From contig PKWU01000066.1 in assembly GCA_003132145.1 (NCBI GenBank), positions 31,648-95,143 of the forward strand: a DNA stretch of 63,496 nt, written 5' to 3'. The first letter of the stretch is position 1; the number at the start of each line of letters is the position of its first letter. The position numbers and the translations under genes are program-made. The notes beneath the pieces are model-generated. The model searched no databases, was not told the DNA's origin, and saw only the letters and a list, made by a program, of their open reading frames with translations. Below, one piece after another: positions 1 to 8,512 of the stretch. Source of the stretch: Granulicella sp. Lineage in GTDB: Bacteria; Acidobacteriota; Terriglobia; Terriglobales; Acidobacteriaceae.

Positions 1-1
1 C

Positions 2-1186
2 TACACCTACACCTACGCCACCATGGGCGAGCTTATCGCATGGATCATCGGCTGGGACCTCATCCTCGAGTACGCCTTCTCCAACATGAGCGTCAGTGTC
101 GGCTTCGCAGCCCACATCGTCGATCTGCTGGACTGGCTCGGCCTGCATCTCTCCCCCAAGTGGCTCTCGCCCGCCTACCTTCCACTCGGTCTGCAGGACC
201 TCGCCGGCAACACAATCTACGCTCCCGGATGGCACGCCGGCTTCGACATCCCCGCCTTCCTCGTCGTCCTTCTGCTCACCGTCGTTCTGGTCCGAGGCAT
301 CCGCGAGTCGGCGCGCACCAACAACATCATGGTGCTGATTAAAATCGCGGCCATCCTGCTCTTCATCGGCTTCGGCGCCAGCTTTATCCATCCCTCAAAC
401 TACCACCCCTTCTCGCCCAACGGATGGACGGGCGTCCTCGCCGGCGGCTCCATCATCTTCTTCACCTACATCGGATTCGACTCCGTCTCCACTGCCAGCG
501 AGGAGTGCAAGAACCCCCGTCGCGACGTGCCCATCGGCATCCTCGCCACGCTCATCGTCTGCACTATTCTCTACGTCGGCGTCGCCGTAGTCCTGACCGG
601 AATCGTCCCCTGGCGCTCGGTCGCGGGCGATGGCGCTCCAGTCGTCAACGCACTCCGCCGCGTCTCTCTGTTGCCGGGAGGTCACAGGCTGCATTTCGTC
701 CACCTCGCCGTGCTGCTCGGCGCGCTGGTCGGCATGGTCTCGTCGATCCTGGTCTTTCAGCTCGGCCAGGCCCGCGTCTGGTTCTCCATGTCGCGCGACC
801 GCCTGCTGCCCGACGTCTTCAGCCGTGTCCATCCCCGCTTCCGCACGCCCGCCTTCGCCACCTGGGTCGCTGGCTTCCTAGTCGCCATCCCCTCCGGCAT
901 CTTCGACGTAGGCACCTTCGCCGAGATGTCGAACATCGGCACGCTCTTCGCCTTCGTCCTTGTCTCCGCCGGAGTCGTCGTCCTGCGCTATAAAGACCCC
1001 ACGCGCCACCGCGGCTTCCGCGTCCCCTTCGGCCCCATCATCCCGATCCTAAGCGTCCTCTTCTGCATTCTTCTGATGGCCGGCCTCCCCGCCAAAACCT
1101 GGCTCCGCTTCTTCATCTGGCTCGCCATCGGCCTGGTCATCTACGTCCTATACAGCCGCAAGCGCAGCGAGTTCTACCGGCCCTAA
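2..1186 (+). CDS. Amino-acid permease, APC superfamily (5' end outside window)
   Basis: Polytopic inner-membrane transporter resembling the cationic amino-acid (CAT/YfnA-like) branch of the APC superfamily. The reading frame is open to the window edge, and codons before the first ATG read YTYTYATMGELIAW, the conserved stretch around helix 3 of the family, so roughly the first 100 residues are missing. Visible hydrophobic segments include LVVLLLTVVLV, IAAILLFIGFGASF, the conserved FFTYIGFDSVSTASEE region, ILATLIVCTILYVGVAVVL, and a pair of helices before the C-terminus. Substrate is not determinable. The last residues, KRSEFYRP, look substituted: a second copy of the KRSEFY coding sequence lies 707 bp downstream and would continue KAVTPSE before a stop, so the present C-terminus may be secondary. 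Confidence 0.9.
   Translation, partial: YTYTYATMGELIAWIIGWDLILEYAFSNMSVSVGFAAHIVDLLDWLGLHLSPKWLSPAYLPLGLQDLAGNTIYAPGWHAGFDIPAFLVVLLLTVVLVRGIRESARTNNIMVLIKIAAILLFIGFGASFIHPSNYHPFSPNGWTGVLAGGSIIFFTYIGFDSVSTASEECKNPRRDVPIGILATLIVCTILYVGVAVVLTGIVPWRSVAGDGAPVVNALRRVSLLPGGHRLHFVHLAVLLGALVGMVSSILVFQLGQARVWFSMSRDRLLPDVFSRVHPRFRTPAFATWVAGFLVAIPSGIFDVGTFAEMSNIGTLFAFVLVSAGVVVLRYKDPTRHRGFRVPFGPIIPILSVLFCILLMAGLPAKTWLRFFIWLAIGLVIYVLYSRKRSEFYRP
1159..1176. repeat. 18-bp direct repeat, copy 1 (in permease 3' end)
   Basis: The sequence CAAGCGCAGCGAGTTCTA is repeated exactly at 1866-1883. It encodes KRSEFY of the permease. The two copies bracket an A+T-rich gene. Confidence 0.9.
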
Positions 1187-1794
1187 TCTTCCTTTGGACC
1201 AAAGTGTCTTAGTGTTTCAGCAATATCCTTCAAGTTATCTTTGATCTGCATCAGTTCGTAAATAGGGCCGTAGGATCCAATGGTAGTCTTACCGTACACG
1301 GCCAAATCAATCACTGTTTTTTCTTCGTAAGATTCCACGTCGCTTGCATATACAGCTGTGACGGTAAATAGTTTTGGACTGATCTTGGCTAGCTCCGGAC
1401 GATTAAGCTCATAGCTGAGACTGAGGTCATAAATCAATTCCATCCCTGGTGGAAAGCACTCAGTCGGATATTTGAAGATCGGTTGGTTCTGGAGAGATTC
1501 CTCGTCTTTGTCGATTCCAAAACGGTGAAAGTCAGGCGAAATGGATAGTTTGAGATTCTTTGCAGCAGAATGACCAGTGTTCGCAATCGACAGTTGGAAC
1601 ATAGGTGAAGCAGGCCGACACAATGAACGGATAGCAATGTAGGGTCGGCTCTGGGAACGTATCTGCAACTCTGAAAGCGATACCGCCTTCTCGTTTTCCT
1701 TCAACATTTTGTAGGTCAGACTCGTATAAACAGCCATAACAATCAGAGAACCAAGAGCTGAAGCGCCACTAATTAAGAGAAGAAATCTATCCAT
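1183..1794 (-). CDS. Hypothetical single-pass membrane protein, inserted cargo gene
   Basis: 203-residue protein with one N-terminal transmembrane helix (FLLLISGASALGSLIVMAVY, about residues 4-23), a short polar segment and a soluble C-terminal domain of about 150 residues. This gives a membrane-anchored topology, but I do not recognise the family. The ATG at 1794 is preferred because AAGGAG lies 12 nt upstream; an in-frame TTG at 1839 would add 15 residues but has no ribosome-binding site. Its stop overlaps the permease stop by 3 bp on the opposite strand. Base composition is clearly more A+T-rich than its neighbours. It lies between two copies of an 18-bp sequence from the permease 3' end, which suggests acquisition by insertion. 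Confidence 0.65.
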   Translation of the reverse strand: MDRFLLLISGASALGSLIVMAVYTSLTYKMLKENEKAVSLSELQIRSQSRPYIAIRSLCRPASPMFQLSIANTGHSAAKNLKLSISPDFHRFGIDKDEESLQNQPIFKYPTECFPPGMELIYDLSLSYELNRPELAKISPKLFTVTAVYASDVESYEEKTVIDLAVYGKTTIGSYGPIYELMQIKDNLKDIAETLRHFGPKED

Positions 1795-1865
1795 GTAGTT
1801 AGTTGACTCCTTTTTGGGAGATATTTCTTGTGCGTTCAAGTTTAGAGCGGATTATCTTCTGATAT

Positions 1866-1883
1866 CAAGCGCAGCGAGTTCTA
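1866..1883. repeat. 18-bp direct repeat, copy 2
   Basis: Exact second copy of the sequence at 1159-1176, at the far side of the A+T-rich gene. Confidence 0.9.
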
Positions 1884-1908
1884 TAAGGCCGTTACACCTT
1901 CTGAATAG
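1867..1908 (+). pseudogene. Displaced 3' end of the permease gene
   Basis: Starting in the second repeat copy, the plus strand reads KRSEFYKAVTPSE followed by TAG at 1906-1908, in the frame that would continue the permease. This is most simply the original C-terminus, cut off from the gene by insertion of 1177-1865. It overlaps the vapC 3' end by about 17 bp, a normal convergent arrangement for an ancestral neighbour pair. Inference from sequence only. Confidence 0.55.
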
Positions 1909-2278
1909 GCCCTGGGTACTTCGCCACCATTGGATCCACGGTAAGCAGAGTAATTCCCTCGGAGAGTGCCTGCGCAACCAGAATCCGATCGAACGGATCC
2001 TTGTGATGCGCCGGGAGCGCATCCAGTTCCAGGACATGCGCGCTCGTAATCGCAAGCTCACGATACCCATTGTCCAGCAGGCCACGCCGAAGCAGACGCG
2101 GTTCCACTTTGAAATCTGCTCGCCCAAGATTCCGTTTGATCGCAATCTCCCACAGGCTTGCCGCACTGAATAGAAGCTCATTCCCGGGATCGGAGAGCAG
2201 TCTTCGCGCCTGCTTCGACAGCCGCTCAGGCTGTCCGGCAGCCCACAGCAACAGATGCGTATCGAGAAGATATTTCAC
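1892..2278 (-). CDS. VapC-family PIN-domain toxin
   Basis: 128-residue PIN-domain ribonuclease of a type II toxin-antitoxin module. The N-terminal LLDTHLLLWA carries the first catalytic Asp, SLWEIAIK the conserved Glu, and KDPFDRILVAQA the central acidic cluster, followed by LLTVDPMVAKYP. PIN toxins cleave RNA with Mg2+ held by these acidic residues. The start is GTG at 2278, because GTGA overlaps the TGA stop of the antitoxin gene (2275-2277), indicating translational coupling. Subfamily is the Phd-associated VapC group with the LLDTHxxLW motif. The operator is expected upstream of the antitoxin. Confidence 0.9.
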   Translation of the reverse strand: MKYLLDTHLLLWAAGQPERLSKQARRLLSDPGNELLFSAASLWEIAIKRNLGRADFKVEPRLLRRGLLDNGYRELAITSAHVLELDALPAHHKDPFDRILVAQALSEGITLLTVDPMVAKYPGPIQKV

Positions 2279-2514
2279 TCCGCCGCTCCGAAGAGTTGCT
2301 CGATCTCACCCGCACCCATGCTGTCGAAATCCTTCGGCACATCGATCTCTCCGGACATAAACCCAAGCCGCTTCGCACGCTTCGGCATATCCAGCATTGT
2401 CACCTTCACCAATGGCCTTCCCGCCTTTGCAATCACGAATGGCTCCCCGCCCGCTGCCTTCTCCACCAACCGTGAAAGCTGCGTCTTCGCCTCATGTATA
2501 TTTACCGTCTCCAT
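2275..2514 (-). CDS. Phd/YefM-family antitoxin
   Basis: 79-residue antitoxin, first gene of the pair with the PIN toxin. The N-terminal METVNIHEAKTQLSRLV and GEPFVIAKAGRPLVKV match the Phd/YefM DNA-binding fold, which dimerises and binds operator DNA. The acidic C-terminus (DVPKDFDSMGAGEIEQLF) is the likely toxin-binding arm. ATG at 2514 is preceded by GGAG at a spacing of 8 nt. The promoter region just upstream holds a direct repeat and a 13-bp palindrome suited to autorepression. Confidence 0.9.
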   Translation of the reverse strand: METVNIHEAKTQLSRLVEKAAGGEPFVIAKAGRPLVKVTMLDMPKRAKRLGFMSGEIDVPKDFDSMGAGEIEQLFGAAE

Positions 2515-2527
2515 TGATCCATCTCCC

Positions 2528-2555
2528 GTAGACTTAGTTCAGTAGACTTAGTCTA
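2528..2555 (-). promoter_or_regulatory. Probable operator of the Phd/VapC locus
   Basis: Two direct copies of GTAGACTTAGT (2528-2538, 2542-2552). The second is part of a perfect 13-bp palindrome TAGACTTAGTCTA (2543-2555). It lies 14-41 bp upstream of the antitoxin ATG. Operator role is inferred from Phd-type autoregulation. Confidence 0.55.
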
Positions 2556-2599
2556 TAGCCGCGTCATTGTCTCTGCAACTGCAATAGTGCCCAGCGTTC

Positions 2600-2896
2600 C
2601 TACAGCGCCTCTTTCATCCTGCGCCGGTATTGTTGAAATGCCTGGCGTCCCTCCGCGGTTAAACTCAGCAGCGTCTGCGGAATCTTGCCGCGATAGGTCT
2701 TCACCACCTCGATGTATCCCACCTCCTCCAGCCGCGAGAGATGGCTCGACAGAGTTCCCTTGTTCATCTCTGTCTCGTGCTGCAGATAGAGGAAGTCAGC
2801 CTGCTCCACAGCAGAGAGCAGCGCAACGATCATCAGCCGCCCCGGCTCGTGAATCACGCGGTCCAGTTCCGCAATCTTTTGTGTTGTCCGGTTCAT
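2600..2896 (-). CDS. Winged-helix transcriptional regulator
   Basis: 98-residue protein of the small winged-helix group (PF13601-like, related to MarR/ArsR). LDRVIHEPGRLMIVALLS is the first helix region, MNKGTLSSHLSRLEEVGYIEVVKT is the recognition helix, and GKIPQTLLSLTAEGRQAFQQY forms the wing and last helix. Such proteins usually repress the neighbouring gene. I chose ATG at 2896 because it overlaps the stop of the upstream membrane-protein gene as ATGA and fits the family N-terminus; a longer frame extends upstream but only antisense to that gene. The pairing implies that it controls, or is co-expressed with, the membrane protein. Confidence 0.85.
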   Translation of the reverse strand: MNRTTQKIAELDRVIHEPGRLMIVALLSAVEQADFLYLQHETEMNKGTLSSHLSRLEEVGYIEVVKTYRGKIPQTLLSLTAEGRQAFQQYRRRMKEAL

Positions 2897-3609
2897 TTCG
2901 CCGTCTCCGCCGCCGGTTGCGTATGACGCATGTAGAGCACGAAGCTGATCCCGCCGGAGATCAACATGATCGCGCCATAGACCGTGATGGTAAGTATCCA
3001 TGCCCTGTAGTTTGCGGGAAGTGTGGTGAAGTCTGAAGTACTCCCCGCCACTACTCCGATCACTCCCGTTGGAAGCATCGCAATCACTACAGAGCAGATC
3101 GCCATCGCCGCTGCCACGGCCCATTTCCATCGAATTTCTCCGGCAATCTTATAGGCATAGGCACCGGCATAAAGCAGCCCCAGGAGAGCGGCGGGCGTCG
3201 TCATGCCCCAGTATGGACCGCCGATATTCCAGTGAGATCGGGCAGCGAAGGTGGCACACCATGCGGCCAGCAATGCCGTAGCGCAGCCGAGAACGAGCGC
3301 AGACAACCACGCGCTCTTTCTTTTGCGGTACTCCACGAATCCGGTGCGCGGATAGGTGATGTGCGTCTTGATCGCCTTGGTGCCGTAGTAGATGACAGCG
3401 ATGATCAACCAAAACCACAACATTCCCCACCACCTGTGCCAGATGTAGTTTGCCGGGTTGCGTATCTGCAACCAGTCAAGCAACCCGCAACCCAGGCCGA
3501 ATAATCCGAGGCCCAATTCGCCCACGCCATCGACGTTGTTATAGAGAACGGGCCGCCGCACTAGCTTTTCAATTTGGTCCACCTTCATCTCCTCCGGGTC
3601 GTTTTTCAT
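2893..3609 (-). CDS. Multipass membrane protein paired with winged-helix regulator
   Basis: 238 residues with about five predicted transmembrane helices: around GLGLFGLGCGLLDWL, GMLWFWLIIAVIYYG, LSALVLGCATALLAAW, WAVAAAMAICSVVIAML, and YGAIMLISGGISFVLYM. The N-terminus, with KVDQIEKLVRRP, is charged and cytosolic-looking. I do not recognise a specific family or function. Translation is probably coupled to the following regulator through the ATGA overlap at 2893-2896. Acidobacterial genomes often carry such membrane-protein plus winged-helix pairs; the role is unknown. Confidence 0.75.
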   Translation of the reverse strand: MKNDPEEMKVDQIEKLVRRPVLYNNVDGVGELGLGLFGLGCGLLDWLQIRNPANYIWHRWWGMLWFWLIIAVIYYGTKAIKTHITYPRTGFVEYRKRKSAWLSALVLGCATALLAAWCATFAARSHWNIGGPYWGMTTPAALLGLLYAGAYAYKIAGEIRWKWAVAAAMAICSVVIAMLPTGVIGVVAGSTSDFTTLPANYRAWILTITVYGAIMLISGGISFVLYMRHTQPAAETAK

Positions 3610-3904
3610 TTACGAAAACCAGTTTGCACTGCCAACCTGAATCTGTCAATAGCTAATTTTCAGCAAGTGTCGCCACCACCCCCGAAGTTGTCATTCTCAG
3701 CGGGTACCCATTGAGAACCGTCATTCTGGCTCAGCCAGAATCTCCGTATTTCGTACTTGCACTTGCTCGCCTCTTCCCCAGCCAACGAAATCCACAGCTC
3801 ATTGCAGGTGGAACCTCGTTTGGTACACGATATCCACGAGTATTTGATGAACAACCCGTGAACGCCCTTGCCTGTCGCGCGCGCAGCTTGCATACTCGCA
3901 ACAG
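3610..3904. other. Intergenic stretch with a dispersed palindromic repeat
   Basis: No convincing gene. It contains a repeat at 3719-3743 with perfect arms ATTCTGGC (3723-3730) and GCCAGAAT (3734-3741), similar to one at 36484-36522; both are followed by TCTCYGTATTT. The region holds the outward-facing 5' ends of the membrane-protein gene and the MerR-TPR gene. Confidence 0.6.
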
Positions 3905-4840
3905 ATGCATGGGAACGGTTCCCGTCGAGACCTACACGTGACCCGATACAGCCGTCAAGACGTCCTTCGAATCCTGCACCTGCGAGCGCGCCAGTTGACC
4001 GCGTGGGAGCAAGCAGGATTGATTCCCGCCAACGAAAATTACTCCTTTGAAGACCTCGCCCAGTTGCGCACTCTGCGCACGCTGCGTGCCACGCGCATCT
4101 CCGCCAAGAGCATCCGTGAGTCGGTCGAAGCCATGCGCCGCGCCGCCGGCATGGGCAACCCCTTCACCGAAGCCAGCGCGGTAGGCCGTGGCACTCACCT
4201 CAGCTTCCGCCACAACGGCGCGCTGGTCGATCCCGTCACCCGCCAGCTTGCCTTCGACTTCGAGGCCGGAACCAGGCGCCAGCTCAGCATCGTAGGCTCC
4301 GCCACGCACGCATCCTCGCCCGAGCCCGACGTGCAGGAGCTCTTTCAGCGCGCGGTACATCTCGAAGAGGTCCCCGCCACCATCTCCCAGGCCGCCGATC
4401 TCTATCGCCAGATCCTCGCCATGCGCCCGGCCTACGCCGCCGCGGCCATCAACCTCGGAACCATCCACTACAACCTGCGCGAGTTCACCCTGGCCGAACA
4501 GCTCTATCGCCGCGCCACCGAGGCCGACCCCGACTACGCCCTCGCCTTCTTCGATCTGGGCAATGTGCTCGACGAGATGAAGCGCCTCAACGACGCCATC
4601 GCCGCCTACCAGCGCGCCATCGCGCTCGTCCCGCAGTACGCCGACGCGCACTACAACCTCGCCCTCGCCTACGAGCGTCAGGGCCATCGCCGCCGTTCCC
4701 TGCGCCACTGGCTCACCTACGTCCGCCTGGACCCCGTCGGTCCCTGGGCCAACCACGCCAAGGCTCAGGCCAAGAGCATCCTCAGCAGCGAGCGCCTCTC
4801 CATCGTCAGCCGCGCCGGTCGCCTCGTGGCCGCGGGATAG
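3905..4840 (+). CDS. MerR-like DNA-binding domain fused to TPR repeats
   Basis: 311 residues. Residues 12-75 (YSRQDVLRILHLRARQLTAW, then EQAGLIPANENYSFEDL) form a MerR-type winged helix. Residues ~145-275 hold about four tetratricopeptide repeats, for example AAAINLGTIHYNLREFTLAEQLYRRATEADP in two adjoining blocks, ALAFFDLGNVLDEM, and ADAHYNLALAYERQG. A linker at ~80-140 is of unknown fold. The protein probably couples DNA binding to a protein partner held by the TPR groove. ATG at 3905 is the longest start; a GTG at 3938 (MTRYSRQDV) fits the family N-terminus as well and neither has a clear ribosome-binding site. It is convergent with zwf. Role unknown. Confidence 0.85.
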   Translation: MHGNGSRRDLHVTRYSRQDVLRILHLRARQLTAWEQAGLIPANENYSFEDLAQLRTLRTLRATRISAKSIRESVEAMRRAAGMGNPFTEASAVGRGTHLSFRHNGALVDPVTRQLAFDFEAGTRRQLSIVGSATHASSPEPDVQELFQRAVHLEEVPATISQAADLYRQILAMRPAYAAAAINLGTIHYNLREFTLAEQLYRRATEADPDYALAFFDLGNVLDEMKRLNDAIAAYQRAIALVPQYADAHYNLALAYERQGHRRRSLRHWLTYVRLDPVGPWANHAKAQAKSILSSERLSIVSRAGRLVAAG

Positions 4841-4867
4841 AGCGCCACTTCCCTCCCTGAATCGTGC

Positions 4868-6280
4868 TCAGCATCCGCACTCATCCGCTCCCGGATTGTT
4901 CCAGCTCCCTCCGGGCCCAAGCAGCGCGTCGGCCGCCTTCGGCCCCCAGCTTCCGCGTTTGTACGCGTGCGCACGATCGTGTTTCTTCAGCACCGGATTG
5001 ACCACCGCCCACGCAGCCTCCACCGCGTCCTGCCGTGTAAACAGCGCTCCATTGCCGCGCATGGCATCGCCCAGCAGCCGCTCGTAGGGCATCTCCTGCC
5101 CGGCCAACTCCTCGCACAGGAACAGCTCCTGCTGCTCCCCCACGAACTCCTTCCCCGGAGTCTTCACCCGCGTCGCCAGCGCGATGGCCGCGTCCGGCGA
5201 CAGCCGGAAGCGCAGATAATTCGCCCGCCCATGCTTCGGCATCGAGTCGGCAAAGAGCCGCTGCGGCGCTGGCTTCAGCTCCACTAGGATCTCCGTCGCC
5301 GTCGTCGCCATGCACTTGCCGGAGCGCAAAAACCACGGCACGCCCGCCCATCGCCACGAGTCGATAGTGAGCCGCAGCGCGCAGAACGTCTCCACATCCG
5401 AGTCGCGCGCCACGTCAGCCTCCTTGCGATAGCCCGCGTACTGACCGCGCACCAGGTCCTCCGGCTTCAGCGGCAGCATCGCCTCAAAGACCTTGGCCTT
5501 CTCCGCCTGCACCGCTCCAAAGTCCCTGCTCGACGGCGCCTCCATCGCCAGCAGCGCCACAATCTGGAACAGGTGGTTCTCGATCACGTCCCGCAGGCAG
5601 CCTGCCGTCTCGTAGAATGCACCGCGCTTCTTCACACCGAAGTTCTCCGCCATCGTGATCTGCACGCTGGCCACATAATTGCGGTTCCAGATCGGCTCCA
5701 GGAAGGAGTTGGCGAACCGGTAGTACAGAATGTTCATGATCGCCTCCTTGCCCAGGAAGTGGTCAATGCGGAAGATCGAGTCCTCCGCAAACGCCGCGTG
5801 CGCCACCCGGTTCAGCTCCCGCGCCGACGCCAGGTCGCGCCCAAACGGCTTCTCCACAATCACGCGCGCGTCCCGCGCCAGCCCCGCCGCGCCCAGCCCA
5901 CGGATCACCGTCTCGAACAGCGCCGGCGGAATCGCCAGGTAGTGCGCCGGCCGCCGCGCGCCATTCAGCGCCTGCTTGATCGCCGCAAACGTCGCCGGCT
6001 CCGTGTAGTCCCCGCTCACGTATTTAATCCGCGACAGCAACGAATCCAGCGCGCGCCGGTCGCCGTTGTTCTTCGGCCCCCCGCCCGCCGCGTGCTGGAC
6101 GCTGTCGGCCACGCGCCGCCGCAGCCGCTCCAAGCTCCACTTTGGGAACGCCACGCCGATCACCTGAGCATTCAGCGCCCCGCGTTTTTCCATCGCATAC
6201 AGCGCGGGAAATATCTGCTTGTGCGCCAGGTCCCCTGTCACTCCGAAGACCACCAGCGCATCCGAACGCGTTCCAGCCAT
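4868..6280 (-). CDS. zwf: Glucose-6-phosphate 1-dehydrogenase
   Basis: 470 residues. Oxidises glucose 6-phosphate to 6-phosphogluconolactone with NADP+ (or NAD+), the entry of the oxidative pentose phosphate pathway. The Rossmann dinucleotide site is [18 protein letters not shown] near the N-terminus; the active-site peptide is [10 protein letters not shown] with the catalytic His and Lys; the EKPFGRDL motif is also present. The start is ATG at 6280, which overlaps the gnd stop by one base (TGATG), so zwf and gnd are translationally coupled with gnd first. Length is normal for the family. No pgl gene is visible nearby. Confidence 0.96.
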   Translation of the reverse strand: MAGTRSDALVVFGVTGDLAHKQIFPALYAMEKRGALNAQVIGVAFPKWSLERLRRRVADSVQHAAGGGPKNNGDRRALDSLLSRIKYVSGDYTEPATFAAIKQALNGARRPAHYLAIPPALFETVIRGLGAAGLARDARVIVEKPFGRDLASARELNRVAHAAFAEDSIFRIDHFLGKEAIMNILYYRFANSFLEPIWNRNYVASVQITMAENFGVKKRGAFYETAGCLRDVIENHLFQIVALLAMEAPSSRDFGAVQAEKAKVFEAMLPLKPEDLVRGQYAGYRKEADVARDSDVETFCALRLTIDSWRWAGVPWFLRSGKCMATTATEILVELKPAPQRLFADSMPKHGRANYLRFRLSPDAAIALATRVKTPGKEFVGEQQELFLCEELAGQEMPYERLLGDAMRGNGALFTRQDAVEAAWAVVNPVLKKHDRAHAYKRGSWGPKAADALLGPGGSWNNPGADECGC

Positions 6281-7314
6281 CAACCCTTCTCCTTCTCGTC
6301 GCCAGTCTTCTCCAGATGGCCGCCGAACTGGTAGCGCAGCGCCGACAGCATCTTATCCGCAAAGTCGTCCGCACCCCGCGAGCTGAACCGCTCATACAGC
6401 GCCGCGCTCAGCACCGGCACTGGCACCGCCTCGTCGATCGCCGCGCGGATCGTCCACCGCCCCTCGCCGGAGTCCGACACATGTCCGGCGAACTTCGCCA
6501 GGTCCGGGCTATCGATCAACGCCTGCGCCGCCAGGTCCAGCAGCCACGACGAGATCACGCTTCCCCGCCGCCACACCTCTGCGATATCCGGCAGATTCAA
6601 GTCATATTGATAAAACTCCGGATTCCGCATTGGAGTCGTCTCCGCATCCAGCGCGGTCGCTTGCTTGCCCTCGTTGGCGTGGCGCAGAATGTTCAGCCCC
6701 TCCGCGTACGCGGCCATCATCCCGTATTCGATCCCGTTGTGGACCATCTTCACAAAGTGTCCCGCGCCGCTCGGCCCGCAGTGCAGATAGCCCTGGTCCG
6801 CCGTCCCGCTCAGCCTCGCGCGCCCCGGCGTCTGCGCAATCTCACCCATCCCCGGCGACAGGCTGCGGAAGATCGGGTCCAGCCGCGCCACCACCTCCTT
6901 ATCTCCGCCGATCATCAGGCAGTAGCCGCGCTCCGATCCCCACACTCCGCCGCTCGTTCCCGTGTCCACATAGTGAATGCCCTTCGCCTTCAGCTCCGCG
7001 GCCCGCCGAATGTCGTCGTGATAATACGAGTTCCCGCCATCGATGACGACGTCGTCGGTCTCCAGCAGCGGCACCAGCTTCTTCAGCGTCTCATCCACCA
7101 CCCCCGCCGGGACCATCAGCCACACCGTGCGCGGCCTCGCCAGCGTCTTCACAAACTCCGCCAGCGAGCCCGTGCCCACCGCGCCCCTTGCCTTCGCCAC
7201 CGACGCCACGGCCTCCGCCGACATGTCGTAGACCACGCACCGGTGCCCCGCCTGCGCCAGCCGCCGCACCATGCTAGCCCCCATCCGCCCCAGCCCAACC
7301 ATTCCCAGTTCCAT
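6280..7314 (-). CDS. gnd: 6-phosphogluconate dehydrogenase, decarboxylating (short type)
   Basis: 344 residues. Converts 6-phosphogluconate to ribulose 5-phosphate and CO2. The N-terminal [15 protein letters not shown] is the dinucleotide-binding loop; [12 protein letters not shown], the GTSGGVWG loop and [21 protein letters not shown] with the catalytic Lys identify the family. It is much shorter than the E. coli enzyme (~470 aa), matching the short GntZ/YqeC-type class often considered NAD-preferring; this preference is inferred. The start at 7314 fits the family, while a longer frame upstream crosses a dispersed repeat and is rejected. Forms an operon with zwf. Confidence 0.95.
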   Translation of the reverse strand: MELGMVGLGRMGASMVRRLAQAGHRCVVYDMSAEAVASVAKARGAVGTGSLAEFVKTLARPRTVWLMVPAGVVDETLKKLVPLLETDDVVIDGGNSYYHDDIRRAAELKAKGIHYVDTGTSGGVWGSERGYCLMIGGDKEVVARLDPIFRSLSPGMGEIAQTPGRARLSGTADQGYLHCGPSGAGHFVKMVHNGIEYGMMAAYAEGLNILRHANEGKQATALDAETTPMRNPEFYQYDLNLPDIAEVWRRGSVISSWLLDLAAQALIDSPDLAKFAGHVSDSGEGRWTIRAAIDEAVPVPVLSAALYERFSSRGADDFADKMLSALRYQFGGHLEKTGDEKEKG

Positions 7315-7342
7315 ATTGACACTCCTCAATTCGCTAATGACC

Positions 7343-7384
7343 GTCATCCTGAGCGGAGCGCGCAGCGCGAAGTCGAAGGACCCC
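7343..7384. repeat. Dispersed GTCAT-type repeat upstream of gnd
   Basis: Contains GTCATCCTGAGCGGAGCG, a small GC-rich palindrome and GCGAAGTCGAAGGA. Related copies lie at 22519-22577 (inside trmFO), 29953-30012 (inside ligA), 35543-35641, 36484-36522 and 51979-52012. Confidence 0.75.
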
Positions 7385-7558
7385 AATGAACTTCGCCGTC
7401 CACAGACGCCCGCCAATTTCTCACACAAATCTCGACTTTGTCTGTTCTCCCTCGCCGAACACGCCAACTCGATACACCACTATCTCAGATGCGCCAACCG
7501 CCGCCCACGCATCGCCTTACGCACAAATCCTAAATCAAATTGCGTATGAAAAAGTAAA

Positions 7559-7582
7559 GGCCCGGACTTATTCGTCCGGGCC
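7559..7582 (-). terminator. Rho-independent terminator after tsf
   Basis: Perfect 9-bp stem GGCCCGGAC (7559-7567) / GTCCGGGCC (7574-7582) with loop TTATTC. On the minus strand it is followed by a T-rich tract (7546-7556). It ends the rplM-rpsI-rpsB-tsf direction of transcription. Confidence 0.9.
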
Positions 7583-7610
7583 CCACATTTTGCTCGAATC
7601 TCCGGGAGCC

Positions 7611-8270
7611 TTATCCCTGCGGCGTCTCTGCCGCCTTGGTCTGCGCCACGGTCCACTCCGCCGCGCCCACCTTGAAGCGCGCGAACCGCCTCACCGTGAT
7701 GTTCTCGCCCAGCTTGGCCACCTTGGCCGCCACAATCTGCGCGATCGTCTGCGTCTGGTCCTTGATGAACGGCTGGTCCAGCAGGCAGAACTCCTCGTAG
7801 AACTTGCCCAGCTTGCCTTCCAGAATCTTCTCGATCACCGCTGGCGGTTTGCCCGTCGCCGCGGCCTGCGCGCGGTACACGTCCTTCTCGCGCTCAATGT
7901 CCGCCGCCGTCACCTCGTCGCGCCCGATGAACCGCGGGTCGGCCGCCGCAATGTGCATGGCCACGTCGCGCAGCAGCTCCTGGAAGTCGTCCGTGCGCGC
8001 CACAAAGTCCGACTCGCAGTCTAGTTCCACCAGCACGCCGATCTTCCCGCCCGCGTGGATGTACGTCCCCACCGCGCCCTCGTTGGTCGTCCGGCTGGCC
8101 TTCTTGGCCGCCGTCGCCATGCCGCGTTTGCGCAGCACCACGAACGCCGCCTCCATCTCGCCCTTCGCCTCCTGTAGAGCCTTCAGGCAGTCGCCCATCG
8201 GCGCGCCGGACTTCTCGCGCAGTTCCTTCACCTGTTTCGCATCGATCTTCACAGCTGCTTCAGTCGTCAT
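7611..8270 (-). CDS. tsf: Translation elongation factor Ts
   Basis: 219 residues. Guanine-nucleotide exchange factor for EF-Tu. The N-terminal UBA-like domain (KQVKELREKSGAPMGDCLKAL) and the following signature (EAAFVVLRKRGMATAAKKASRTTNEGAVG, spanning ~residues 40-70) are diagnostic; CESDFVARTDDFQEL is the conserved core strand-helix. The dimerisation/coiled-coil part is reduced, as in other ~200-220 aa EF-Ts proteins. ATG at 8270. It lies 242 bp downstream of rpsB, separated by a strong hairpin, and is followed by a terminator. Confidence 0.97.
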   Translation of the reverse strand: MTTEAAVKIDAKQVKELREKSGAPMGDCLKALQEAKGEMEAAFVVLRKRGMATAAKKASRTTNEGAVGTYIHAGGKIGVLVELDCESDFVARTDDFQELLRDVAMHIAAADPRFIGRDEVTAADIEREKDVYRAQAAATGKPPAVIEKILEGKLGKFYEEFCLLDQPFIKDQTQTIAQIVAAKVAKLGENITVRRFARFKVGAAEWTVAQTKAAETPQG

Positions 8271-8403
8271 TGTCCTCTTCTTCTCCTCGTCAACAAATCC
8301 GTAATTGAATCCCGTCTCGCGTTCAGCTCCTCACGCAGCAAGAGCGTGGAGCGGGTTGCAGAGCAGACCCACAGTAGGCGTTACCTTCTCGAACGTATGC
8401 AGG

Positions 8404-8430
8404 GTGGATTTTTCTTTAGGAAAAATCCAC
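8404..8430 (-). promoter_or_regulatory. Perfect hairpin in the rpsB-tsf gap
   Basis: Stem GTGGATTTTTC (8404-8414) / GAAAAATCCAC (8420-8430), 11 perfect base pairs with a 5-nt loop. There is no terminal T-run on the minus strand, so it may be an attenuator or RNA-processing site rather than a simple terminator. Confidence 0.6.
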
Positions 8431-8512
8431 TCAGAGTCTGTGGCTTCGAGGGACATTCACTGTGGTTCTGCTCACGCCGGTCTCCACGCTCTCCTCTTGA
8501 GAAGATGAAGTC

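Noticed and set aside
2600..3130. Longer version (176 aa) of the winged-helix regulator
   Set aside because: The extra N-terminus is antisense-like low-complexity sequence within the upstream gene; ATG at 2896 with ATGA overlap fits better.
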